From the NCBI RefSeq assembly GCF_900117415.1, contig NZ_FPEI01000005.1, positions 744,001 to 808,000 of the forward strand: 64,000 nucleotides of DNA. The letters are read 5' to 3'. This DNA comes from Hyphomicrobium sp. CS1BSMeth3 (GTDB lineage Bacteria > Pseudomonadota > Alphaproteobacteria > Rhizobiales > Hyphomicrobiaceae). The notes beneath the pieces are model-generated. The model was not told where the DNA came from. It searched no databases and worked only from the letters and a program-made list of their open reading frames with translations. This document shows, one piece after another, positions 55,527 through 63,309 of this stretch; the first letter of the stretch is position 1; every line of letters begins with the position of its first letter. The translations under genes and the position numbers were made by a program.

Positions 55527-55668
55527 GAAAAGGAAAAGCGCCCAACCCCGGGGGGAGAGGTTGGGCGCTGGAGCGCTTTTTCGGCGCTTCGCACCGGGAG
55601 GGAAGCCGGTGCAGCGGATTGATGTCTTCGGCTAGACGGGGGGCACTGCCGAGTGTGTGACATCCACC
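55527..55668 (-). ncRNA. Candidate trans-acting sRNA with C-rich (anti-Shine-Dalgarno) loops
   Basis: On the minus strand three stem-loops occur in order. The first has arms GATGTC/GACATC and inner CGGC/GCCG, with loop AGTGCCCCCCGTCTA. The second has arms GCACCGG/CCGGTGC with loop CTTCCCTC. The third has an 11-bp stem AGCGCCCAACC/GGTTGGGCGCT with loop TCTCCCCCCGG and is followed by TTTTCCTTTTC, an intrinsic terminator. The C-rich loops resemble rhizobial anti-SD sRNAs. A possible CTTGAT box lies near 55705. The plus strand may also use the third stem as the CNBD gene's terminator. Confidence 0.55.
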
Positions 55669-55807
55669 GCTCTACAGTCGAATTTAGTTGCCTGTGACCG
55701 AAAATCAAGGTCCGCCCAGCAAACACTCACGATTCTTTTACTGATTGTTTCAAGCGCCGCGCGAAGGGATTCGCGCAGCACCGAAGTCAAGCCATCAACT
55801 CGTTGAT

Positions 55808-56536
55808 CTATTTCTGCTTTCTCAGCGCCGGGCTGATCACGCGGAATAATTCGACGTCCAGATCCTCGGGCCGGTCCAGGTTCGCAACCTCGACGCGCGT
55901 ATCGGCGCCCTGCGAATCGGTCGTCACCCATTCCCTGAGTTCGAGCCCCGGCGTCTTCGTCATGAACAGGCGAATCTGGCCTGGCGCATCGGGGCTCTTG
56001 TCCTGCAGCGCGAGGATGATCAGGTCCTCCGCCTCCTGCACCTCGATGATGCTCGCATCCCGGAGCAGATCGACGTCCTTGCGCAGAAGCAGCCGGAACG
56101 GCGTCTGATCGAGCGCGATCCGATCATCCGATTGCACCTCGAGATCCTGGATCGCCAGCATTTTTCCGTCCGACACGATGAGCTGCCGACTCGGGCGATT
56201 GTACTCGAACCTGAGGCGCCCGGGACGCTTCACGAAAAACGTGCCGCGCATCCGCTTGTTGTCGGCGGTCGTCTGCACAAACGTGCCGCGTAGGTTCTCG
56301 AGACCATTGAAGTAACGACTGACCTTCCCGACCGTCTCGATCTGCTGCGGGTCTAGCGCGATCCCGGCGATCGTCGTTTCCGGTTTGACGTCCGTGTTCC
56401 AGGAAGGATTTCCGAGCGGACTGCTGCCTGCCGGCTTCCCCGGATTCTGCGCCGTGGCGGCGGACGCCCACGACAGTGCCAAAGCAGCGCAAAAGATCGC
56501 AGCGCCGCGTCCACCCAAACTCAGGAATGCACGCAT
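55808..56536 (-). CDS. lolA: LolA-like outer-membrane lipoprotein carrier protein
   Basis: About 242 aa. A signal peptide (MRAFLSLGGRGAAIFCAAL to ATAQ) is followed by the LolA fold: YFNGLENLRGTFVQTTADNK, GTFFVKRPGRLRFEYNRP, LIVSDGKMLAIQDLEV and PFRLLLRKDVDLL. It ferries lipoproteins from LolCDE across the periplasm. LolB is generally missing in alphaproteobacteria. Starts at 56560 and 56593 are possible; 56536 puts the signal peptide at the N-terminus. Confidence 0.92.
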   Translation of the reverse strand: MRAFLSLGGRGAAIFCAALALSWASAATAQNPGKPAGSSPLGNPSWNTDVKPETTIAGIALDPQQIETVGKVSRYFNGLENLRGTFVQTTADNKRMRGTFFVKRPGRLRFEYNRPSRQLIVSDGKMLAIQDLEVQSDDRIALDQTPFRLLLRKDVDLLRDASIIEVQEAEDLIILALQDKSPDAPGQIRLFMTKTPGLELREWVTTDSQGADTRVEVANLDRPEDLDVELFRVISPALRKQK

Positions 56537-56740
56537 ACCAAGCCCCCAGCGCGAGATCATTGCATCCGCCCCACAAAGGTTCCAGTTCAGCATCCCATTC
56601 CCCCAAGATTGGGACGAGATCTAGGCGCCGGCAATCTCGCCAAAGGATTGCGACGTGCCGTCACGCGTGCTACCCGCCACCTGTGCTGAGCACATGACAT
56701 CTTCACCCGATCACGTCCACTGTAGAGGCGCTGCATCACC

Positions 56741-57262
56741 ATGCCGAAAAATCCGACACCTACATCCGGCAATGGTCCTGCCGCGTCCGCCGGTGCAGCG
56801 CAGCCCCAGCAGGTTCAGGTGCGCATTGCCGGCCAATACATCAAGGATCTTTCCTTCGAAAATCCCAATATCGGCAAGCTCATCACGAGCGCGCCCGAAA
56901 GCCCGAACCTCGACGTCGAGATCAATGTCAGCATCGCCGAGCTCGGCGCCAATCTCTATGAGTCGGCCATCGATTTCAAAGCACGCGCCGAGGCCAAAGA
57001 TCTTGTGATCTACGAGTTCGAGGTCGTCTACGGCGGGGCCTTCCAGATCGAGAATGCGCCACCGCAGGCGCTCGAGCCCATGCTCTTCGTCAACTGCCCT
57101 TCGCTGCTCTTTCCATTCCTGCGCCGCGTCGTCGCCGACATCACGCGCGAAGGCGGCTTCCCGCCGCTGCTTCTCGATCCCGTTGATTTCGGGGCGCTTT
57201 ACATGCGCAAGAAGCAGCTCGGCATGCCGCCCCAGGCCGGACCGTCAACCACTCTGTCCTGA
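56741..57262 (+). CDS. secB: Protein-export chaperone SecB
   Basis: 173 aa. QVRIAGQYIKDLSFENPN, DVEINVSIAEL, VIYEFEVVYGGAFQIEN and FVNCPSLLFPFLRRVVADITREGGFPPLLLDPVDF (read in parts) define SecB, a tetramer holding preproteins unfolded for SecA. A low-complexity Pro/Ala N-terminus precedes the core. Its last 18 bases overlap the 3' end of dnaQ on the other strand. Confidence 0.97.
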   Translation: MPKNPTPTSGNGPAASAGAAQPQQVQVRIAGQYIKDLSFENPNIGKLITSAPESPNLDVEINVSIAELGANLYESAIDFKARAEAKDLVIYEFEVVYGGAFQIENAPPQALEPMLFVNCPSLLFPFLRRVVADITREGGFPPLLLDPVDFGALYMRKKQLGMPPQAGPSTTLS

Positions 57263-57982
57263 GCTGTTTTCGCCACCCTCGGGACGTTCGAACCGGATCC
57301 ACAGAGCCTCCGGGCCGAGCGTCTCGACGAAAGCACGATGCGCGGCGACGTCGGCTTCGCTCAGCCGGGCAGCAAGAGGCCGCGGCCGCGTGCGGATGGC
57401 GGAGATCGTCGCCACGCCCACGCTCCGTTGACGGGTCGCCGCCTGGGCCAGGCCCAATGTCGCCTGCCGTTCCCCGAGCAGCTCCAGATAGACCTCGGCG
57501 AGAAGCCACGAGTCCAGCAGTGCGCCGTGGAATGTGCGCTTGGAGTTGTCGATCTGGTAGCGTTTGCAAAGCGCATCGAGGCTGTTCGGGCCGCCCGGAT
57601 ACTTGCGCTTTGCCAAGGCGAGCGTGTCCACGACCCGGTCCATGCCGATCGCCGGATGGCGAAGGCGCTGAAACTCCGCATTGATGAAGCCGATGTCGAA
57701 GGCCGCGTTATGGATGACGAGCGGCGCATCGCCGATGAACTCGACGAATTTAGGCGCAACCTCGTGAAACTTCGGCTTATCGCGCAACTGGTCCATGGAG
57801 ATGCCGTGGATGGCCTGAGCATCCGGATGGACGTCGCGATCTTCGGGATGAATGTAGTGGTGGAAGGTCTTGTCGGTCGGAATGCGATTGATCAGCTCGA
57901 CGCATCCGATCTCGATGATGCGATCGCCCCGGCGAGCATCGAGACCGGTGGTCTCCGTATCGAGCACCACCTCGCGCAGCAT
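57245..57982 (-). CDS. dnaQ: DNA polymerase III epsilon subunit (3'-5' exonuclease)
   Basis: 245 aa proofreading exonuclease. ExoI motif LDTETTGLDARRGDRIIEIGC, ExoII in VIHNAAFDIGFINAEF and ExoIII around RTFHGALLDSWLLAEVYLEL show the DEDDh residues when read in parts. The C-terminal segment (about 190-245) would bind the alpha subunit. It follows coaE on the same strand by 40 bp, in the order conserved near alphaproteobacterial origins. Confidence 0.97.
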   Translation of the reverse strand: MLREVVLDTETTGLDARRGDRIIEIGCVELINRIPTDKTFHHYIHPEDRDVHPDAQAIHGISMDQLRDKPKFHEVAPKFVEFIGDAPLVIHNAAFDIGFINAEFQRLRHPAIGMDRVVDTLALAKRKYPGGPNSLDALCKRYQIDNSKRTFHGALLDSWLLAEVYLELLGERQATLGLAQAATRQRSVGVATISAIRTRPRPLAARLSEADVAAHRAFVETLGPEALWIRFERPEGGENSSGQSG

Positions 57983-58022
57983 GGAGAAGCCTTCCCCCGG
58001 ATCCCGGAATTGAGACTGGGCC

Positions 58023-58646
58023 TCAGGCCCAGTATTTGGCGAACGCGGTCCCCGTTCGCCCGCTCAACTGGGCCATGATTCGATCGATCTGCGCTTCCGT
58101 CTCGGGAATGCTGCGCGAGGTATCCACAACGAAATCAGCGCGCTGACGCTTTTCCTCGTCCGGCATCTGGCGGGACAGGATCTGCTCGAGCTTCTCAGGC
58201 GTCATACCGGCACGCTCGAGCACGCGAAGCCGTTGAATGTCCGGCGGTGCGCTGACGACGACCGTCACGTCGACGCGCTGATCGCCGCCCGTCTCGAAAA
58301 GGAGCGGAACCTCCAGGACGAGCTTCTCGACGCCCTTGGCTGCCTTCTGCTGAAGGAACGCCCGCTCCGTTGCGAGCACGAGCGGATGAACAATGGCCTC
58401 GAGACGCGCATACGCACTCGGATCGGCGAGCAGTGTCGCGGCCAGTTTCTGGCGATCGATGCCGCCTTCCTCGTTGAGCGAGCCTGGAAATGCCGCCTCG
58501 ATCGGAGCCACACCTGCTCCACCGGCCTTGTACAGCTTGTGCACAATGGCATCCGCATCGCAGACGGGAATGCCGAGCGTCCGTATGCGCGCTGCAGCCG
58601 TCGATTTTCCCATTCCGATCGAGCCGGTCAAGCCGATGAGCAGCAT
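58023..58646 (-). CDS. coaE: Dephospho-CoA kinase
   Basis: 207 aa P-loop kinase, last step of coenzyme A synthesis. Walker A is LTGSIGMGKSTAA (about residues 5-17); CDADAIVHKLY and LEVPLLFETGGDQRVD follow; the lid has RVLERAGMTPEKLEQILSRQ. The start overlaps the aroE stop by one base. Confidence 0.97.
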   Translation of the reverse strand: MLLIGLTGSIGMGKSTAAARIRTLGIPVCDADAIVHKLYKAGGAGVAPIEAAFPGSLNEEGGIDRQKLAATLLADPSAYARLEAIVHPLVLATERAFLQQKAAKGVEKLVLEVPLLFETGGDQRVDVTVVVSAPPDIQRLRVLERAGMTPEKLEQILSRQMPDEEKRQRADFVVDTSRSIPETEAQIDRIMAQLSGRTGTAFAKYWA

Positions 58647-59497
58647 TACTTCCTCTCTATGTCGGCAACGAGAATATCGCGCAGAGCCTGCGTCACCTCG
58701 GGCCGCACGCCGAACCAGCGCGCAAAACCCGGCACGGCCTGATGCAGCAACATCCCCAGGCCATCCACTGTGCGATGTCCTCTTGCCCGCGCCCCGGAAA
58801 GAAGCGGCGTTTCCAGCGGCACGTAGACGATATCGGCCACGATCGCGTCCCTATCGAGCGCGGAAAGATCGAGGTCGAGCGGTGCATTGCCGATCATTCC
58901 AAGCGTTGTCGTGTTGACGACGACGCCGGCGTCCGAGACGCCCCGCGCGCGATCCGACCAGGCACAACTTTCGACGCGCGATCCGAAGTGCGCGACCAGC
59001 GCCTCGGCACGCTCGGGCGTCCGGTTGATCAGGCGAACCCGCTCCACACCGGCGTCGAGGAAGCCATAGACGATGGCGCGCGCCGCCCCACCGGCGCCAA
59101 AGAGCGCGACGGGCGCGTCCCGCTTGTCCCAGCCGGGGGCCGACTGGGCGAGATGCGTCATGAATCCGTAGGTGTCCGTATTGGCCACGCAGACCTTGCC
59201 GCCCTCGCGCCACACGGTATTGGCCGCGCCGACGGCCTCGGCGGAGGGATCACGCCAGTCGGCTGCCTCGAAGACGGCCTGCTTGTGGGGTGCCGTGACG
59301 TTGCAGCCTTCGAGGCCACGCGCCTCGAGCGAATGAATAAAGGCCGCAGCCTCACCCGGCGGCACCGCGACGCGGTCGTAGCGCCCGGCAATGCCGTAGG
59401 TCTTCAGCCAATGGCCATGAATGAGCGGCGAGCGGGATTGCTCGATCGGCCAGCCAATGACGCACGCTTGTTTTACTTCGCTATTCACGTCACCCAT
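58646..59497 (-). CDS. aroE: Shikimate dehydrogenase (NADP+)
   Basis: 283 aa. Substrate loop IEQSRSPLIHGHWL (SxS), catalytic Lys/Asp pair in NVTAPHKQAVFEAAD and AANTVW, nucleotide loop ALFGAGGAARAIVYGFL with NRTPERAEAL, and C-terminal GLGMLLHQAVPGFARWFG. The ATG at 59497 overlaps the maf stop (TGATG); the GTG directly before it is an alternative. Makes shikimate for aromatic amino acids. Confidence 0.97.
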   Translation of the reverse strand: MGDVNSEVKQACVIGWPIEQSRSPLIHGHWLKTYGIAGRYDRVAVPPGEAAAFIHSLEARGLEGCNVTAPHKQAVFEAADWRDPSAEAVGAANTVWREGGKVCVANTDTYGFMTHLAQSAPGWDKRDAPVALFGAGGAARAIVYGFLDAGVERVRLINRTPERAEALVAHFGSRVESCAWSDRARGVSDAGVVVNTTTLGMIGNAPLDLDLSALDRDAIVADIVYVPLETPLLSGARARGHRTVDGLGMLLHQAVPGFARWFGVRPEVTQALRDILVADIERK

Positions 59498-60162
59498 CAC
59501 ATCGACAATACGCCGCGCTCACGCAGCTCCTCGAGCAGGGGAAGCAGCGGCATGCCCAGTATGGTGAAGTAGTCGCCGGCTATTTCCTCGAAGAGCTGCA
59601 CCCCGAGCCCTTCGAGCTGATAGGCACCGACCGACTCGCACACCCGCTCCCCCGCCCGCGACAGGTATTCCGCCAGAAAGTCGTCCGAGAAATCGCGCAT
59701 GCTGAGCTCGGCACTATCCGTGCAGGTCCACAGCACCTCGCCACCCTGGGCAATTGCGACGGAGGCATGAAGCTGATGGGCGCGTCCCCGCAAACGCGAC
59801 AAGTGCGCGCGGGCCGCTGCCATGTCCGCGGGTTTCTCGAAGATTTCGTAGCTCGCCGCGGTCCAGCGCTTGCCGCCGAACTCCATGCGGCGTTCAGTCG
59901 CGAGCGCCAGCACCTGGTCGCAGCCGATCACCAGCGCATCCGGCAGCCTGACGCTGACATCCACGGCCTTGGCAGCCGCCAGCATCTCGGCGACCTCGAT
60001 CGGGTAGTCCTCGTCGAGCGCGCGCTCGGGCTCGAAGGTCGCACGCATGGCCGCCTCGTCGACGTCCGACGGCACGACATCGAAGATGAGCCCCGCCTGC
60101 TCGAGCATGGTCCGCCGGGAGCGGCTCTGCGAGGCAAGAACGACGCGCAAGCGCTCAGCCAT
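59497..60162 (-). CDS. Maf-family nucleoside triphosphate pyrophosphatase
   Basis: 221 aa. VVLASQSRSRRTMLEQAGL is the Maf opening, followed by PSDVDEAAM, VIGCDQVLAL (catalytic Asp) and SVGAYQLEGLGVQLFEEIAGDYFTILGMPLLPL at the end (in parts). Hydrolyses non-canonical or damaged nucleotides and has been linked to septum control. GAGGAA lies seven bases before the ATG at 60162. It overlaps ppsR by eight bases and aroE by one. Confidence 0.95.
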   Translation of the reverse strand: MAERLRVVLASQSRSRRTMLEQAGLIFDVVPSDVDEAAMRATFEPERALDEDYPIEVAEMLAAAKAVDVSVRLPDALVIGCDQVLALATERRMEFGGKRWTAASYEIFEKPADMAAARAHLSRLRGRAHQLHASVAIAQGGEVLWTCTDSAELSMRDFSDDFLAEYLSRAGERVCESVGAYQLEGLGVQLFEEIAGDYFTILGMPLLPLLEELRERGVLSM

Positions 60163-61006
60163 CCGCCGGTTCCTCGTCGCGCATTTCCTCGCGCTCATGC
60201 ATGAGCTTGATGATGGTCGCCGCCGTTTCCTCGATCGAACGTCGGGTCACGTCGATCACCGGCCAGCCGTGACGCGCACAGAGGCGCCGCGAATGGGCAA
60301 TCTCCTCCGCAATACGCGTGCGGTCCACGTAATCGTCCAGGTCGCGGTCCGACATCATCATCGCGCGATGGCGGCGGATCTCGGCGATGCGGTCGGGGCT
60401 TGCGACCAGGCCGACGACGAACGCCTTGTGCGGCTCGAGCAGTGCGGGCGCGATTTCGATGCGGGGCACGAGCGGCAGGTTCGTCGTCTTGTAGCCGCGC
60501 TGGGCGAGATAAATGCTCGTCGGCGTCTTCGACGTGCGCGACACGCCGAGAATGATGATGTCGGCCTGGTTGAGATCGTCGGGCAGGCGCCCGTCATCGT
60601 GCGCCATGGTGAAATTCAGCGCATCGATGCGGCGGAAATAGTCGGCATCGAGCACGTGCTGGCCGGCGACGATCGGCGTCTTCGGCGCCCCGAGATAGCT
60701 CTCGAATATCTTCATGATCGGCTCGAGCACGTGCAGGCAGGGCACGGCAAGATCGCGGCAGCGCTGCTCGAGCGCCGTCTGCAACTGCTCGTTGACGACC
60801 GTGTACAGCACGATGCCCGGCGTCGACTCGATCTCCTGGAGCACGCGGTCGAGCTGACGCTGCGTGCGCACCAGCGGATGGACGTGCTCGATGGGCCGGA
60901 CCTGGGCGTACTGAACCGCTGCCGCCTTGGCGATCGTGGTGAGCGTCTCGCCGGTTGCATCCGAGATCAAATGCAAATGGAAGTAGCTCGGCTGGGTGTG
61001 GGGCAT
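60155..61006 (-). CDS. ppsR: Pyruvate, phosphate dikinase/PEP synthase regulatory protein (DUF299)
   Basis: 283 aa bifunctional kinase/pyrophosphorylase that switches pyruvate phosphate dikinase or PEP synthase off and on by threonine phosphorylation. FHLHLISDATGETLTTIAKA is the family start and the P-loop region is ILGVSRTSKTPTSIYLAQRG. It is the RP001-type gene that lies beside oriC in Rickettsia and Caulobacter, opposite hemE, and it does so here. First gene of the ppsR-maf-aroE-coaE-dnaQ run. Confidence 0.95.
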   Translation of the reverse strand: MPHTQPSYFHLHLISDATGETLTTIAKAAAVQYAQVRPIEHVHPLVRTQRQLDRVLQEIESTPGIVLYTVVNEQLQTALEQRCRDLAVPCLHVLEPIMKIFESYLGAPKTPIVAGQHVLDADYFRRIDALNFTMAHDDGRLPDDLNQADIIILGVSRTSKTPTSIYLAQRGYKTTNLPLVPRIEIAPALLEPHKAFVVGLVASPDRIAEIRRHRAMMMSDRDLDDYVDRTRIAEEIAHSRRLCARHGWPVIDVTRRSIEETAATIIKLMHEREEMRDEEPADG

Positions 61007-61433
61007 TTGTTGATAGAGTTCCGACTTATCCAGCGCGGTGCCGTGGCCAGCGCCGGCACTCTACACCGTCCACCGATTGACCAACAGCACGATCAACAGG
61101 TCTCCCCGTGTGGATCCGCTGCCGGTCACTCGTGTGGGCGATCTTCGACCAGGGGTGGTGACTTCCGCATCTTTTCCAGCGGCCATCACCAGCCCGTTAG
61201 GCATATCTGGAGCTGCAACTGCGTCCGTAAGCCCATGGCACAGAATTCGGTTTTGTCGCTAGTAGGGGCATGGCTGCGGAGCTACCAGATCTGCGAGGGC
61301 GCGCGGGGCCCGCCCGAAGAACCTGTTGAGGCCCTTGTGACAGCCGGCCAATTCCCGCTACCCACAGCGGTAAGAAGAAGAAAAGAAACCTGAAGACTCT
61401 GAATTGAAAGATTAAGAGGCAGAGACCCGATCC
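61007..61433. other. Candidate chromosomal replication origin (oriC)
   Basis: 427 bp between divergent ppsR and hemE, the conserved location of oriC in Caulobacter and Rickettsia. DnaA-box-like sequences include GGATCCACA (complement of 61109-61117; 8/9 to the Caulobacter G-box TGATCCACA), TTATCCAGC (61026-61034; 7/9 to TTATCCACA) and CTACCCACA (61358-61366; 7/9). An A-rich, low-GC segment lies at about 61370-61425 and contains one GANTC site. No perfect DnaA box is present. Support comes mainly from synteny. Confidence 0.55.
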
Positions 61434-62489
61434 GTGGACAAGTCCGATCCCAAAGACCGCCGCCGCTTCCTGCAGCCGTTCGCTGGCGAGGCTCTCGATC
61501 CACCACCGATCTGGCTCATGCGGCAGGCAGGTCGCTATCTGCCCGAGTACCGCGAGACGCGGGCGAAGGCCGGCGGCTTTCTCGATCTCTGCTACAGCCC
61601 CGCGCTCGCGGCCGAGGTCACCCTGCAGCCGATCCGGCGCTACGGCTTCGATGCAGCGATCCTGTTTGCGGACATCCTGCTGGTGCCCGATGCGCTCGGC
61701 CAATCCGTGCGCTTTGCCGAAGGCGAAGGGCCGCTGCTCGATCCGCTCCGCACCGCAGCGGATCTCACCCGCTTGTCACCGACGGCGACTCGACCCAAGT
61801 TCGAGCGCGTCTTCGAGACGGTTCAGCGCCTGCGCCAGGACCTGCCGGACGAGACGGCATTGATCGGTTTCTGCGGGGCACCATGGACGGTCGCGACCTA
61901 CATGATCGAAGGGCGGGGATCGAAAGATCAAGCTGCCGCACGCCTTTTCGCTTATCGCGATCCGGATGGTTTTCAGAAGCTCATGGACGTACTCGTCGAG
62001 GCCTCCATCGAGTATCTCTCGGGGCAGGTGCAGGCTGGCGCCGATGCGCTGCAGATCTTCGATACCTGGGCGGGCAGTCTCCCCGATGACCAGTTCGAGA
62101 AGTGGGTCATCCACCCGACCCAGCGCATTGTCGAAGCCATGCACAAACAGCATCCGGACGTACCAGTCATCGGGTTTCCGCGCGGCGCGCAGGGCTCGGC
62201 CCTCTGGTATGTCGCCGAAACCAAGGTGGATGGCATCGGCTGCGACACCGCCATGCCGCCCTACATGATGGCCGAGGCCTTCGACGGCGAGAACGTCGTC
62301 GTCCAGGGCAATCTCGATCCGCTCCTGCTGGTTGCTGGCGGGGAGGCGCTCAAGACCCGCGTCGGCGAAATCCTCGAGCTCATGGAAGGCCGCCCCTTCA
62401 TCTTCAATTTGGGCCACGGCATCGTGCCCGAGACCCCGCCCGAGCATGTGGCGGACCTCGTGCGCTGGGTTCGCGGGGGGGCTCAATGA
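61434..62489 (+). CDS. hemE: Uroporphyrinogen decarboxylase
   Basis: 351 aa. PPIWLMRQAGRYLPEYRETR is the substrate-binding signature; ILFADILLVPDALG, GFCGAPWTVATYMIEG, QIFDTWAGSLP, DTAMPPYMMAE-type and NLGHGIVPETPPEHVADLV follow. Decarboxylates uroporphyrinogen III to coproporphyrinogen III in haem synthesis. The start is GTG at 61434 with only a weak ribosome site. It overlaps hemJ by four bases. Confidence 0.98.
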   Translation: MDKSDPKDRRRFLQPFAGEALDPPPIWLMRQAGRYLPEYRETRAKAGGFLDLCYSPALAAEVTLQPIRRYGFDAAILFADILLVPDALGQSVRFAEGEGPLLDPLRTAADLTRLSPTATRPKFERVFETVQRLRQDLPDETALIGFCGAPWTVATYMIEGRGSKDQAAARLFAYRDPDGFQKLMDVLVEASIEYLSGQVQAGADALQIFDTWAGSLPDDQFEKWVIHPTQRIVEAMHKQHPDVPVIGFPRGAQGSALWYVAETKVDGIGCDTAMPPYMMAEAFDGENVVVQGNLDPLLLVAGGEALKTRVGEILELMEGRPFIFNLGHGIVPETPPEHVADLVRWVRGGAQ

Positions 62490-63013
62490 CAGGCGGCGAC
62501 GATGCCGGCAGCCCTGCCCTCAGGGCGGCCGTGGCACTTGGGATCACGGCCATTGCCCTCGCCGCGGTGGTCCTCGTTCTGGGGGACGCCGCCTACATGT
62601 GGGTCAAGGCGGCCCACGTCGTTGCCATCATCTCCTGGATGGCGGGGATGCTCTATCTGCCGCGCCTCTTCGTCTATCACTGCGACGCGGCACCGGGCTC
62701 CGAGCTTTCCGAGACCCTGAAGGTCATGGAGCACCGCCTGCTCAGGGTTATCATCAACCCGGCCATGGTTCTTTCCTGGGTTCTGGGCCTGTGGCTCGCC
62801 TGGCGCGGCGGTTTTCTCATGGCCGGCTGGTTCCATGCCAAGCTGGCCCTCGTCATCCTGCTGTCAGGTTTTCATGGGTATCTTTCGGCGGCGACCCGAC
62901 GGTTCTCACAGGATGCCAATACGGTTCCGGCGCGCCGCTGGCGGCTGCTCAACGAGGCGCCTGCCGTACTGATGATCGGGATTGTGGTGCTCGTGATCGT
63001 CAAACCGTTCTAA
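62486..63013 (+). CDS. hemJ: Protoporphyrinogen IX oxidase, HemJ type
   Basis: 175 aa with four main helices preceded by an extra N-terminal hydrophobic segment (ALGITAIALAAVVLVLG). The HemJ signature KAAHVVAIISWMAGMLYLPRLFVYH includes the conserved His, with VMEHRLLRVIINPAMVLSW and KLALVILLSGFHGYLSAATRRF later. Oxidises protoporphyrinogen IX in the membrane. hemH, often beside it, is not in the window. Translationally coupled to hemE. Confidence 0.93.
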   Translation: MTGGDDAGSPALRAAVALGITAIALAAVVLVLGDAAYMWVKAAHVVAIISWMAGMLYLPRLFVYHCDAAPGSELSETLKVMEHRLLRVIINPAMVLSWVLGLWLAWRGGFLMAGWFHAKLALVILLSGFHGYLSAATRRFSQDANTVPARRWRLLNEAPAVLMIGIVVLVIVKPF

Positions 63014-63309
63014 GCGCCGCTGCCGGTTCGTATCGTTTGTGCCAAAGCAGTGGGCAGAAACGAAAATTTGAGCATCTCGACACGCTGCCCCTTTGACTCC
63101 GAGGGAACCTCTGAGCTAGAGTTGCGTCTATCAGATCGAGTCGCTGTGTCGGCGTGACCATCGCTGAGCCACCAGCCGACGAGCCCGCACATTCCAAATC
63201 GCATCGGACCCCTAGCGCGGCTACCGCCGACAATGGGTTCCTTCCCGCACATCGCGATACGGTGCCCCCACCCCTCGGCGGCTCTTCGCACCCTCCCAAC
63301 GAGTTTCCA

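Noticed and set aside
58110-58125. DnaA-box-like GTATCCACA
   Set aside because: Eight of nine matches but inside coaE and isolated; explained by the codons for a conserved VVDTS stretch.
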